64,000 bases of DNA, from positions 7,684,655 through 7,748,654 of the forward strand of contig NC_086365.1 in NCBI RefSeq assembly GCF_036324505.1. Direction: 5' to 3'. The stretch is from Eleginops maclovinus (lineage: Eukaryota > Chordata > Actinopteri > Perciformes > Eleginopidae). Below the pieces are notes generated by a model, which worked only from the letters and a program-made list of their open reading frames with translations, was not told the DNA's origin and searched no databases. How positions within the stretch are numbered: the first letter of the stretch is position 1; each line of letters begins with the position of its first letter. Positions 51,760-63,285 of the stretch are shown in pieces. Made by a program: the position numbers and the translations under genes.

Positions 51760-52589
51760 TAAGTGCAGAGCAGTGGGTTGTTATGAATCAGGCTTCTAAA
51801 AATGGAGCGTTTCTCTTCAGTGGTGTTGAATCGTAGCTCGAACTCTTTCCTGCGTTACATCTGTTGGCGTCTAAATACAGAACGTATGAGTGTGTGTGTG
51901 TCTGCGTGGTTTCTTATAGTGCGCTAAAACAGATTTAATGGTAGCTCGTTCTTGAACCTAAATTAGGAGAATAAAAATAGCTCGTAGATAAATATGGACT
52001 ATCTTACTTTATGTTGAATATAATCTCAATGTTATTTGTAATCAACTGAATCAGGTACACACCGTTACTTGAGATGAATGTAGATTTAGGTTTCCTTTAG
52101 GTTATGTTTTCTCACAGAGCTCGTCTGATAAGTCAATTATTTGTGTGATCAATTAGTCGATCGACTGAAAAATGTATCAACACGTTATTTTTCAAGCAAA
52201 AACACCTAATTTATTCAGCTTTTTGGACTGTGGATTGACACAACCTACATGCAGCACAAATGCCTTATCCTGCATTGTTAACGAAACAAAAATGTAATAA
52301 TTTATCCAACCTGTTTCAAAGCAGTTCATTTAATTTCCATCTTTATTTCGAGCAGATTTAAAAAAAAACAAATGTTTAACAGAATACAGTATTGTTTGTA
52401 TTATTATTATTTATTTTATCATCAAATAATATTTATATATTTGACAAAAATAATAATAATAATACAATTAATAATAATAATAATAATGATGATGATAATA
52501 ATAATAATAATAATATAATAATAATAATTATAATAATAATAATAATAATAATAATGATGATAATAATAATAATAATAATAATAATGATG

Positions 52590-52650
<61 letters not shown>

Positions 52651-55600
52651 CCGGTAAAGGAGCATGAGGGAGCAAATGCTTATTAATTCCCACCCCTTAT
52701 TCAACTGCTGATAGTCCGTAAAATAATTACTGCCATTATAAATAACTGCTATTAAATGTTTTCTATATTAACAAAAATATATATATCTTTTCTACCAAGT
52801 TTCAGGAAAATTGGTGTAGTACAATTTCCAAAAACTGAAGACACAACCTCTTTATCGACGTAAAAATAATTTAAAACGATTTATTAAAAAGTAATCATCT
52901 ACTTTGTTGCTATTTTGCAAAATAATGTTTCTCCTTAAAGCTGTCTTTATTTTATTTCCTTTGTTGTACATCCCCTATTTGACATAAATCGTTTTTCTCT
53001 ATTATTATGTTTGTCATTTCTATCAGGTCAGTGCTCCGTGCCGTTAGATGGAGGAGGTTTGTTTGGGATTAATGTTCCTGCAAAATCCCATGAGATGGAT
53101 TTTTGAAATATGAACATTAACATGTATGAGTGGGGTCAACGGTCGGGTAAACTAAGCTACAGTCCCCAAGGTCGTTTAAAACATGGTACCATTATGCTTC
53201 TGCATCTCTTGCTGAGTCTATTTGTTTTCCATATAATGGGTATGTGTGGTAATGCATATGTAAAGCACTTTGAATGCCTGAAAGGTGCTATAAAAAAACA
53301 AATCCTCTCCTTGAAATGGGCAATTTTTCCCTTAGAGGCTTCAGTCTAAACTCTGACCTTGATGTGTTTGAACACTTTGTTTTTTAAAACCCTAATCCGG
53401 TTGTGGTCCACCTGTGGAGTTCAAACGCTGACCTCCACTCCTCTTTTCTTCGTACTCTCTTCTTGCTCTGTCACTCTTAATCTCCATCACTTCCGCTTCC
53501 ACGCCCTTTTAAATCTCTTTTACTATTTCTGTCTCATTTCCCCTCAAGATTACACCCTGACCCATCTGTATTCTCACCACGTCGCTTTCTCTCCGTCTTC
53601 CCTCCCCATGCATTTTAGAATAGGAGCAAGGGCTGCTGGGTAATCTTTGTCCTGAACATCAGCAGATTAAAACCTCAGATTAGAGGAGAAAAGAGAAGAG
53701 GAGGGATTACAACTTCTTTTCTTTTGCATGTGGCTGTGAGGTTAGGGATATGCTCCCTTTGATAATCTTTCGCAGTACATGTTGTGTTCAGATTTAAAGA
53801 TTAATGTATGTGTTTGTATGCATATGTATTTACTCATTATGGGATGCTGAGCTCCCACATGGTTAATGGATTGGAGTTTATTGATGTTTAACTCAATATC
53901 CATCCAGAAGTCTCTCTTTCTCTCCGTAGTGCAATTTGCTGATTCAGTGTTTCTCCTAGTGTATGTCTGGTTAAATTAACATGGAAGTAACTTCACAATG
54001 GTTATGACTAAAAGGTGATCTTATTTTGTTCTTTTACTGGAAACATATGTAAAAGAGATTCAGAAAAGTCTATTTAGACGGTACTGATGTTAAACCTTGT
54101 GTGTCACCAGGAACCTTTATTGGCTTTTAGATTTTTTCTTAGCTGTATGAAACATGCCGTACATCCAGTTTTGTGTTGTATTTCAAAACTTCAACCTCTT
54201 CTAACAAGTCTAGCACAATGTTTCCAACTTACATACACTCTTAAGGACAAAATGTTCCCCTTAAAAAATCTAAATAAATAATCTAAAATATGTAAATGTC
54301 CTCGGAAGTAGTCAAAGGTTTTAACATTGGGTTATAAAGCTGGTGAACAAAAAGCGACAGTATACACTGCAGAGGGCAAAGGGGAGTAAATAAGGACAGG
54401 ATCAGAGCCGAGTATTCGTCAGTCTTTCATCCCGCCATGTCAACACTAATACTTTGATACTGTATGGACATCATGCGGTGACAAACTACACAGGCTGGAA
54501 ATTCAGACACACATCAACTAGTCTTTGAAAGCACTGAAAAAGTTTTCTGATTGTTCAACTTTTGATGCTCTCCCCAAAATTAGTTTGCTTTATCTTTTAG
54601 TTTGAATCCTGCCGAAGTTGACTTTTAACCCTCATTCTTCTTCTTTATTATGATTAACTGCTCAGTAAAATAATCATTTTTATGTCGATTTTCCAGACAT
54701 TTATTTCGGCACACATCATTTGAAACATAGCTGCTTACTATTTTCTTTTCCACATTAAGCTAAATATTGAACACACTATCCACCCCATCACAAATGCTTT
54801 ACACCTTTACACATGCACCAACTCAAATAGGTTGTCACAATATTGCTATAGGTTCTATATACTGTAATATGCATCTCTGATTAATAGAGATCAGAGTCGA
54901 CTGCATCAATTCTCAGTACACATGTAGTTATGACAATTTGACACATTATTAAATTGCTATTAAACCAAATAAAAGGGCTTTACAAGTGGCAGGGCTAAAC
55001 AGTGAATTCAGTTATGATTTGAAGTGCTCTGCTGATTGGATTTCAAATGTTGGTGAATAACTAGGCCATTGAACACAGTGTGAAAGGGATTTGTACGTAA
55101 TGAGTCAATCAAAAGCAAAGTGATGAAGGGTTTATTAAATATGGCAGCTTGTTGCAGAGTGCAGTGCAGTCTGATATCTTCTAAGCCTCTGGAGGATGTT
55201 CACACTTTGTTTTCAACCCATCATGAGTCTATAATGTGTCTGTGTTAGTGTGTGTGCACAGGGCACCATAGGAGTCAGACTTGATCTGGTTTTCCGTTGG
55301 TGCATGACTGCAGGTAGAACAAAAGCGGTGTTGTCAGCACAAAGTGAAGGCAGAACCACACAGAGGTGTTTGTTTGGATCACATGCTTTCAAGTCTGACA
55401 GGGAATCTCTGTCTTTTCCCCACATCTGCACAAAATAATTTATATAAATGGCATCAAACAAAATCAGGGATTATCAAGTGCTTTATGCTTTGACCCCCAC
55501 TAAGCCTGTCTGCATATATAAGGAGTATATCTGCCCTGTGATCTAGACTCTTCCTCGATGCTTACCCAGTTCCCAGGTTTGCGTCTATGCTGAGGCTGTT

Positions 55601-58600
55601 TTGCTTTCCATTTATTCTCCTGGGTTAAATCTGGAGCCCGTTGGGGAGGTGCAGTGCCTGCCTGTCAGCTCCTCTTCCCCGACCCCAGAGTCATGGCTGG
55701 TCCCCTTCAGGCAGCAGGCTCTGTGGTCCAATTTACATAAACCAAATGTCTCATTGCCCTTAAAATGTCCTTTTTATTATAGAAAATGAACTGAAAAGTA
55801 TATTCTCTCTCTGCATGTTATTTGAATACAATTTAAAAAGAATGAACACAACCACAGGATATCCTGTTCCCAGCATTGCTTCTGTCCTTCTTGACACAAA
55901 TGATTCCCTTACCTTTAAATAGCAAGTCATATATTATTATTGAGGGACTTCCTCTGCTTTATTTTTGGAGACAATTTCATTAAAAATAAACAGAGGAGAG
56001 CTGCAACCATCAATAGTTTTACATGTAAATATTATATAAAACAGGGAAAAGCAGGACATTTCTATCTTTGAGAGGCTCAAAACTGCATTTCTGGCATTGT
56101 TTCTGACAGACATTAAACTTAATTTAATAACAATCCAGTAATGTAAACAGTTGGAAATGCTTTGCTTATTAAAGTCTGAGTGTTGCACTTCTCCTGAGGA
56201 GATAGAAAAGCTGAGCCCTCTAATTACAGCAGTGGTGATGGCAAAATAGTTAAAAACATTAGGATAATGTGAACATTATACGGCAGAGTGTTTAGTAGCC
56301 CGCAGAGTGCTATCTTAATGATGAGTAGCTCGGGGAGAAACGCTGTCTCTCATTTCAGAGTCGACCCAGGTTGAATGGATTTGAATTCTGTGCAGGTGCA
56401 GGTTTTTTTGTAACTGGCAAGTATTATGTGACAGCATTTTGTATTAGGCTCGATGTTCGGTCTGTCATAAATTATCAGGGATCCTCGTCTGTTATTCGCG
56501 AGTCTGTCGGGACACAGTGGCCTTGGCAACCATAGCGATGTATTTTAATGGATTAATAAGCCTTTCAGAACTTTAATATCTAAATGGAGGTCTGAGTACA
56601 TCTCCATATTTGGCTAAAAAGCTGTTTGTCCTTTGCTGTTATGAAAGAAAGTGGTAATGGTGGAGGAGAAGGGATGGAGGTTATTATCTAAATGAAAACA
56701 CAATACGTTGAGTAATTAATTCACTGCCTCACAAACGTACAGTTTTGGTTATGGACTCTCTACCCACCTCCCTTAACTCATATTTTGAATTTAAGTTAGT
56801 TGTAAAAAAAGACAGAGCGCACAATAAACAAGGTCAAAGATGAGTTCGACTGAAATTATTCCAAAGATATCTGTACAGACCTGCAAACTCAAGAGGCATT
56901 AGAAAGTAAAATAAATCATGTTTCCTTGTTCATTTCATTTCATTCCTTTCCCTTTATTTCATAAATGTATTCAGTAAGCAACGCAGGGCTGCTTCCCCCC
57001 CTCGGCAGCTACTGTACATGGTATATCTCTTTATGTGGCTGGCTTCACATGTCTGGTTTAAAAGTCTCCCCCACTAAATCTCCTTATCTCCCAATCCCAT
57101 TATTTCCTCCTCAACACTCAAACACACACCGGTTTATTTCAGCTGCAGCTAATCTGGTGTGCTGGTTAAACTGTCTGTGGCTCCACTCTGGTTTAACTAC
57201 TCTGCTATAATCTCTGACACATTCACTGTTTTTATTAACTCACTTATCACAAAGGAGATAATAAACAATGCTGTACGCCAGCAATTGTTATTAGCTTTTG
57301 CTTTCACATATTTTTTTACGTGCATTCCTCCCTAATTCTCTAACCTAATCTGTTTCTTTATTCATGCGAACCTCCTCTGCCTTCCAACTCACTGTACCTT
57401 CTGCCCGCTTGACCACCATGGGGTCAAGAGCCTTCAGCCACTCTGCCCCCCGTCTCTGGAACTCTCTCCCACAAGACATCCGCAATATGGACTCACTGTC
57501 AACCTTCAAATCCTGCCTGAAAACCCGCCCTTTTAAACTGGCCTACTCTGTGCCATAATTACTCTTAACTGATTGTTGTTTTTAAATCTTTGTTTTTTTA
57601 AAGTCTGGAATTACTGTTTGACCTTTGTTGTTGGTGTTCTTGAGAGCTTTGAAAGGCTCCCATAAATAAAATGTATTATTATTATTATTACTTTTTTGGT
57701 GAAAGATTAATCAGAAATGTTTGGCACCTTCTGCTTTATAAATGATTGTTGAGTAGCTAATAAAGTGATTCATCATATTCCCGCTGCTATAAACGATTAA
57801 TGTGCTTTTTAATTACTCTAAAGGTAACGTTCTAGTTTTGTAAATGAAGTATTAAAATAGAAAATTCCCCGCAGCAGCCCAACATAAACAAGTATTCAGT
57901 TTACAATTACGTACAAAAAAACATGACATTTTAGAAGCTGGAACCAGCAATTATTTTGCAATTTTCCTTTAAAATATGGCAAATCTTTCCAGAATATAAC
58001 CTATATAGGTATATATACCTATATAATCAAATTTGATCAATTGATTTGACATCTACGTTTATCGTTATCAGCACATTAATATGTATGGTTACGTGAGAAG
58101 CCATGGCACTATCTTCCTGTTGACACTAACAAATACCATGAATGCTACAAACTTACCTTAACTATTCAGAGTGGATTTGACATCCTGTGAATGTCCTTGA
58201 CCTGATAGAGTAGTTTGGGCTCTTTAGTGGTTCATTTCTCACCGGCGGACAGCTGCTGATTAGTTTTGATAAACTAGTTGAGAGTCACCTCTGGGTTTTG
58301 TCAGAAAATACACTGATTAGAGCTGAAGGGGAGGATTTCGATGCTCATGAGGGACGACGTGTAGTTTACCTCTGGCTCATGTTAGTGGAATATAAATCGG
58401 TGGATTGGATGCAGGAATAATGAGCCTCTCCCTCCGTGCTTGGAGCAACAAAAGAAAGGTTTCCCTTGGTTATTTCCTGTGTTTATGCCGGGCCATTGTC
58501 CCCCATGGCAAGGTCCCTACTCCCAGCTCCATCACTGAGGAGGCTTAGTGGGAGTTGGAGTAGCACTTAGTGGCCCACTCTCTCCTTTCCACATACTGTT

Positions 58601-61600
58601 CACACCACAGGCTTCCTCTCCAGGCTCTAATCTTAGATTTTGAATATACAAAGCCAATGCAAATGACACAGTGAAAAACATATCTGTTGCATTGTGCACG
58701 GTTAACTTGGTGGGTATGCCTTCAAATACTCATTGTTTTCATTATCAGTTAATTTGTAGATTATGTTTAGCCACGCTGGCAGCATGGCTCAAGAAACAAG
58801 TTCAGTCACTTGGTTACAGAATGAGTTATCTGATGATCCAACATTGGGATTGGAAAAATAATACGTTTGGACATTTAGGGGTGTAATAAAATACCAATAC
58901 TCCAGTGTGTTGTGATTATATGTTTGGTAATACTGTTGAATCCATTGTCCATGTTCTGTCAGCTTTTTCCCTTGTACACTGTCTGCTGTGAAAAACCAAA
59001 CTTATCAGCAGCTTGTTTTATGGCCAGTAGTTCCCTCCAAGAGCAGTGATTGTAGCCCATGTTTCATCCATTTTTTATTTCTTGGAGACAAGTTGGATCA
59101 CCTAGTCTCAGAGCCGTATATCTCAAAAATCTCCTTCATATTTCCCAGCGGTCAAAAAAGCCCAGCTGTGTTGGACTTGTTTGTGTGTTTTGGCTGTGTG
59201 TCCACCCATCTGTATAATAATCTAAATGGCATCAGTGCTGACCGGGGTCATAGTTGCGACCTGATATCTGCCCTCAGAGACATATGGTGCCTCTGTGTGT
59301 TCACTTGTAAATAATTCCACTCGCTCTCACCCTCAGACCCACTTTCCAAAGGATGTCCAATACGTGCGTGGACTGCAGAGTGTCAGCTGCTTGTTTATAC
59401 TTGGATCCCTGCTACCAGCTGATTTATCATCTGTTTGTATGAGAGGCCGCAGAGAAAGGAGGTTTAAAAGTTAAAAAGCGTCATCTGGTCACAAATGTAA
59501 ATACTTTAGTCCAAAGCAGGAGATTTATTCATGTACAAATGAAGAGGATTTACAGTTGATTTCGTTCAATGCCATAGACTCAGTGTGATGGTGCTTCACC
59601 AGGCTGCAGCTGGCTTCAGTCATTTTAATTATTAAATCAATTCATTATTTTTCTGATTGACATTTTGCCACCTACTGTTCCAGCCACAGGATACAAACGC
59701 TTTTAAAGTAACCTCTACGAGAAGTCACATTAAATTAAAGGATTTCTTCACCCACTTTGGTATTTCCATTCGTCAACCCTGAACGTCTTGATGATTTCAG
59801 CTCTTGTAACGTTTTAGCCAAAATGCACCTTTCTGCACTTTACTGCACATGTTTGAGAGTTTGTAAATGTAGGTGTATAAATAAGACAATAGACAGATAT
59901 AATTCATTCCAATGTTTCAAATACTTTTTATTGTTGGCAAGTTTATTATTTCCCAAGGCTGATATTTCTCAAATCCTTGCCAAAGCTAAAAATAATCCAG
60001 GGACAAAGCATGGCAGAGGAAATACATACTGATGAGATGAAAGTATTTGATTGTTCCAAAAAAGGGAAAACAAACAAATCGTTCTTACAAACAACAACTC
60101 TGTTTATATTTTTACTTGATGCTGGTTATTCACACAGATTCTGTTCTGGCTGCATTCCGGGCCGTCTGAAGGTTGCGATGTTCTGAGGGTGTTGGCCATC
60201 TGTACTCAGGACACTATCATTCAGACCAGAGCATTTACATGAATGACTTTTTATGTTAATAGAAAAGTCTGTAGCTCTTTGGAATCAGACTGTTATTCCC
60301 TGCTGGAGATGGTGGTTGCTGACTGCAGGATACATCACAAAAAGCCACGGGACACAATGCCAGTGTAACATGTTCTGCTCTTCTGTGGATAAGAACACAT
60401 AAATAAAGCCAGCAAAAAGAACGCCTGCAGGGTTTGTCAGCTGTTCGGTCATATGTGTGAGTGTGTGTTTTAGAGCTTAGTCTGCCTGTATGTGCTTTGC
60501 TGCCGTGGCAACAAGAGTTACCACATACTAATATTTTAGGTTGCCTTATGTAATTGTCTGCTTTTGTCAATACAGAGAGAATGGATGTTCAGAGGAAGAG
60601 GCTGTGGAGGCTGTTTATTTGGAGCTCCACTAACTGACCATTGTGCAGCCTTCAGACAGATTACCGTGTCTTTAGCTGCCGTTTCCCTCCAGTCTCACAG
60701 AAAATCCTCTGAAGACTTGTGCACTCAATACTCGTTGATCCTCTTGATTTTTTCTTTCTTGGCTCAGCTCTTATCTTTACTTCCTTCTTGCCAAGAGATT
60801 AGACAGAAAGTGAAGCGAAAGATGGAAAGAGATCAGTCAACTAAGAAAATGAACCCGCATAAACACACCTGCTGTTTAATATCCATGGCACTAGATTAAG
60901 CTTATGTTCGGTAGACAGCTTATTCTGATGTCTGTGTTGTGACTTTTTTTAATCAAAGGATGTCTTTTGTTTGTGCCTTGTTATTTTTTTTCATATTCAG
61001 TTAATGAGCTCTAATTTTCCCCATTACATTGTTTAATGAGGCTTTATAATTGTGTGCCTCTAAGATAGGAGTCTTAACAGCAGTTCTTAACAGAAGTACA
61101 ATTAGTGTTAAAGGCTATACATCTCCAAGCACATTATGATGATGACACTGTACGATGTTGTCACGCTTTTGATTTGTAAGCTTCACTCCAGCTGACTCCC
61201 TGGAGACTTGTTTTTGTCACTAAGTTGCCTTCATTAGTAAAAGAACAGAAACATACTTAGTTTAAGTCCTCATTAAGCAAAAGCTGTGAGAAGAAAGGCT
61301 GCAAGACTCGAGTTCAAGGCTCTCAAACATGTGGGTGTTCACACAGATAGTGGCATTATAATTGCATTCATAAGACAAAATACATTATTTAGAGCAAAAT
61401 GTTCCTTTTCAACACCAGGTTTTTACAAAAATGCTAAATTGAAATGTCCACAAATGTGCTTACACAGAAAAAAGGCCACAAATGAATACACCAAAAAATA
61501 TCCAGAAATACAACCTTGTAATCTGGATGGATCTAATGTGATTTATGTTATGTAATATATTTCATATATATTTTACAGTTCGATATTTATTATTTTCCCT

Positions 61601-63285
61601 CTCTGTGTTTGCTAACAGGCGGAGCGCAGCGCTTGCGATGCAAACATCCTCAGCATCCCGGTGCCGATGCGCCGCGGCGGCTCCGAGTCCAACCTGGACG
61701 TGGTGGACAGCGTTGGGGATGACGGGGTGGGTCTGGACTTCACAAAGGGAGCGCTGGGTATCGACAGCCTGCAGCAGAAGATCCTCAAGGTCAGATAAAC
61801 GTGATTAAACTCCTGTGTATTTCTTCATGCTTTTACGGTGTTTAACTTGTAGAGTAGGGGGAGACACACTCGGAGCAAACATCACAAACAAATAATTAAA
61901 TACCACTTATCTCTCTATAGCATTGCTTTGTTGAGCAGTAAAATGTCTTCATCCAATTAAGAGCCGATCCAGTTATATGACTACAGATGGCAATCAAAGG
62001 ATCTATTGAATTACTGGTTTAATTAACTAGAAATGTTCCCTCTTTTCTCCCGTCTTTGGAATAATCCAAAGTGGATTGATTTTCACCAACTGAATTGACG
62101 ATTAAACCACAAAAGATTATTACAGATTAAATTATACATAATCAAAACTAAAAAGTAATGTTGTTTTTTACTCAAAGCGCATTGTATGAAACATTGGGGT
62201 CAAATAAACACATTGAATGCATTTCTTTTCTCAAGTCATTTCAAAGCTGATTTTTAAACCTTTAAATCCAGAAATGTTTTTTATTTTTGCCAAATATATT
62301 ATTTGGCATTTAGCTTTTCAGGCAAAATAAATATCCAAATGTAAACCCCCCAAGATAAAAGCACAATAGTAAAAGAAACACAATTTAAACGTGTGAAATT
62401 GTCAAATAGGATTTACAATTGAGTTACAAAGCTGATGACAACATGTGGTCATTTCTTTTATACATTGCTCAGATAAAATGTTCTCTTTTGATTCCGCCTT
62501 CAGGTGACGGAGCAGATTAAGGTGGAGCAGACGGCTCGGGACCAGAACGTGGCGGAGTACCTGAAGCTGGTGAACAACGCCGACAAGCAGCAGGTGGGGC
62601 GCATCCGCCAGGTGTTTGAGAAGAAGAACCAGAAGTCTGCACACACCATCGCCCGGCTCCAGAGGAAGCTGGAGCAGTACCACCGGCGCGTGAAGGACAG
62701 CGAGACCAACGGGAAGCAAAGCCACAAGGACGGCAGCAGCAAGGAGTCCGGGACGCACAGCAAGGAGGGCAGCCTGCGGGACGTCAGCGCCACGGGACGC
62801 CACCCCACGCTCGATAAAGTGAAGACAATCGGGCCCGGTGTGTCGCTCTCGCCGCCGTTCTTCTTCAACAAGTCGAGGGAGATCGCCAACCTGATCAGGA
62901 ACAAGTTTGGCAGCGCCGACAACATCGCCCACCTCAAGAGCTCCATGGAGGTGGGGACGGGTCTGCAGGTGGACGGGGCGTCAAGAGGGCTGAGCGGCAG
63001 CGCCACCACCGTAGGCAAGACGAGCAAGTACCAGAGCGACGACGAGTGCTCCACGGGGACGTCTGGCTCTGCCGACTCTAACGGGAACCAGGCCGGAGGC
63101 TCCGGGGCCGGGTCCGGAGGGCCAGGGAAGTCGGACTCTAACGGGAGGCTAGGGGAGGTGCTGGACATGGTGCGGGAAATCAGGGAGGCGCAGACACAGC
63201 TGGCAGAGGACATGGAGACTCTGAACACACAGTTCAAACGAGATTACAGCTACTTCTCACAGACGATGCAGGAGGAGAGGTACAG
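45968..63285 (+). CDS. tmcc3: transmembrane and coiled-coil domain family 3, N-terminal part
   Basis: TMCC proteins are ER membrane proteins with a cytosolic coiled coil and C-terminal transmembrane helices. Coding segments here: 45968-45970 (ATG), 61619-61789, 62504-63285; 318 complete codons, and the last codon is split 2+1 at the donor. Landmarks: IPVPMRRGGSESNLD, LQQKILKVTEQIKVEQTARD, NVAEYLKLVNNADKQQ, RIRQVFEKKNQKSAHTI, EIANLIRNKFGSADNIAHLK, SDDECSTGTSGSADSNGN and FSQTMQEERYR. The remaining coiled coil and membrane helices (about 130-160 residues in human) lie beyond the window. tmcc3 rather than tmcc1/2 is chosen from the RRGGS(D/E)(T/S)NL N-terminus and the synteny with ndufa12. Confidence 0.92.
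46602..47060. repeat. three diverged tandem copies, period about 188 bp
   Basis: CATTAAATTGACACATTTTGCAATGGAG at 46602, CATTAAATACTGAATTTGTAATAGAG at 46792 and CATTAAATTGACATGTTCTGTAATGGAG at 46978 share the following GTTTGGTGGGA-TGAACCA block. Copies 2 and 3 also share CTTTGTGAGTGAGGCA and ATGCAGACCAGA; copies 1 and 2 share CAGGATATTT. Steps are 190 and 186 bp. Confidence 0.8.
48426..48445. repeat. G20 homopolymer
   Basis: Twenty consecutive G on the + strand, flanked by GTGAA and TTAAA. Length is probably imprecise in any assembly. Confidence 0.95.
49835..49917. repeat. (AC)n microsatellite, 83 bp
   Basis: Pure AC run in tmcc3 intron 1; the His-Thr open frames over it are artefacts. Confidence 0.97.
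50157..50690. mobile_element. MITE-like element with about 70-bp inverted repeats
   Basis: The left end reads TTAAAGGGATAGTTGGGCTT then AGGGTTGTATGAGG and TATAGTCAGTGTATTA. The right end, reverse-complemented, reads GTAAAGGGAGCGTTTG then GGGGTTGTATGAGG and TATATTCAGTGAATTACC. The two ends therefore match over about 70 bp. No coding part lies between them. TTAAAGGGAT-ended repeats are common in fish; a related single end is at 27023. A target duplication is not clear. Confidence 0.7.
51712..51756. repeat. (TG)n microsatellite, 45 bp
   Basis: Short TG run preceded by GCGCGCG. Confidence 0.95.
52450..52649. repeat. (TAA)n imperfect trinucleotide repeat, about 200 bp
   Basis: ATA/TAA repeats interrupted by GATGAT blocks and by single-base slips at 52514-52530. 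The poly-Ile/Asn frames over it are artefacts. Confidence 0.96.
53255..53300 (+). repeat. L2-like LINE 3' tail relic
   Basis: CATATGTAAAGCACTTTGAATGCC...GAAAGGTGCTATAAAAA has the TAAAGCACTTTGA plus GTGCTATA pattern of L2-like tails. Confidence 0.55.
57340..57690 (+). mobile_element. L2-like LINE 3' end (reverse-transcriptase C-terminus plus tail)
   Basis: A frame at 57364-57558 reads SARLTTMGSRAFSHSAPRLW then NSLPQDIRNMDSLSTFKSCL, the well-known C-terminus of jockey/L2-type ORF2 proteins in fish. It is followed 60-130 bp later by GAAAGGCTCCCATAAATAAAATG and an ATT-repeat tail (57676-57690). Only this 3' fragment is present, a 5'-truncated copy in the sense orientation of tmcc3. The open frame suggests it is not very old. 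Confidence 0.85.
58002..58025. repeat. 24-bp perfect palindrome
   Basis: TATATAGGTATA followed by its exact reverse complement TATACCTATATA. Could form a cruciform; no other function evident. Confidence 0.9.
60499..60512. promoter_or_regulatory. candidate RFX X-box
   Basis: GCTGCCGTGGCAAC fits the palindromic X-box pattern (GYNRCC-N2-RGYAAC) with intact half sites. It lies in tmcc3 intron 1, about 1.1 kb before exon 2. Function is unproven. Confidence 0.35.
61619..61789 (+). CDS. tmcc3: tmcc3 exon 2
   Basis: 57 codons in phase 0, from AERSACDANILS to LQQKILK, between acceptor GCTAACAG and donor GTCAGA. MRRGGSESNLDVVD aligns with IRRGGSDTNLNFD of human TMCC3. Human isoforms diverge just upstream of this point, which fits alternative first exons. 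The exon is GC-rich against AT-rich introns. Confidence 0.9.
61790..62503. other. tmcc3 intron 2, no gene
   Basis: AT-rich intron of 714 nt between GTCAGATA and CTTCAG. No repeats or exons recognised. Confidence 0.7.
62504..63285 (+). CDS. tmcc3: tmcc3 exon 3, main coiled-coil exon
   Basis: 782 nt, from VTEQIKVEQTARD to QEERYR, ending before donor GTGGGT. It holds the first coiled coil (heptad-rich, residues about 59-120), a Lys/Ser-rich linker, the conserved motif FFNKSREIANLIRNKFGSAD, a Ser/Gly-rich stretch (SGSADSNGNQAGGSGAGSG) and the start of the second coiled coil (VREIREAQTQLAEDMETL). GGSGAGSGGPG looks like a lineage-specific low-complexity insertion. Frames on the other strand (245 and 176 codons) are shadows. 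Confidence 0.94.

Larger units (their letters stand above)
45971..61618. other. tmcc3 intron 1 (15.6 kb), repeats, no other gene
   Basis: AT-rich intron with a 188-bp tandem repeat (46602-47060), a G20 run, CA/TG/TAA microsatellites, a MITE-like inverted repeat and L2-like LINE remains, each listed separately. Stretches at 56200-56580 and 58990-59300 look like unique moderate-GC sequence and could be conserved enhancers, but I cannot test this. No second first exon resembling the human long isoform was recognised. Confidence 0.65.

Noticed and set aside
52392..52693. Poly-Asn/Ile frames
   Set aside because: Artefacts of the TAA trinucleotide repeat.
62402..63237. Minus-strand frames of 176 and 245 codons
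   Set aside because: They are shadows of the GC-rich tmcc3 exon 3, whose plus-strand product is clearly recognised.
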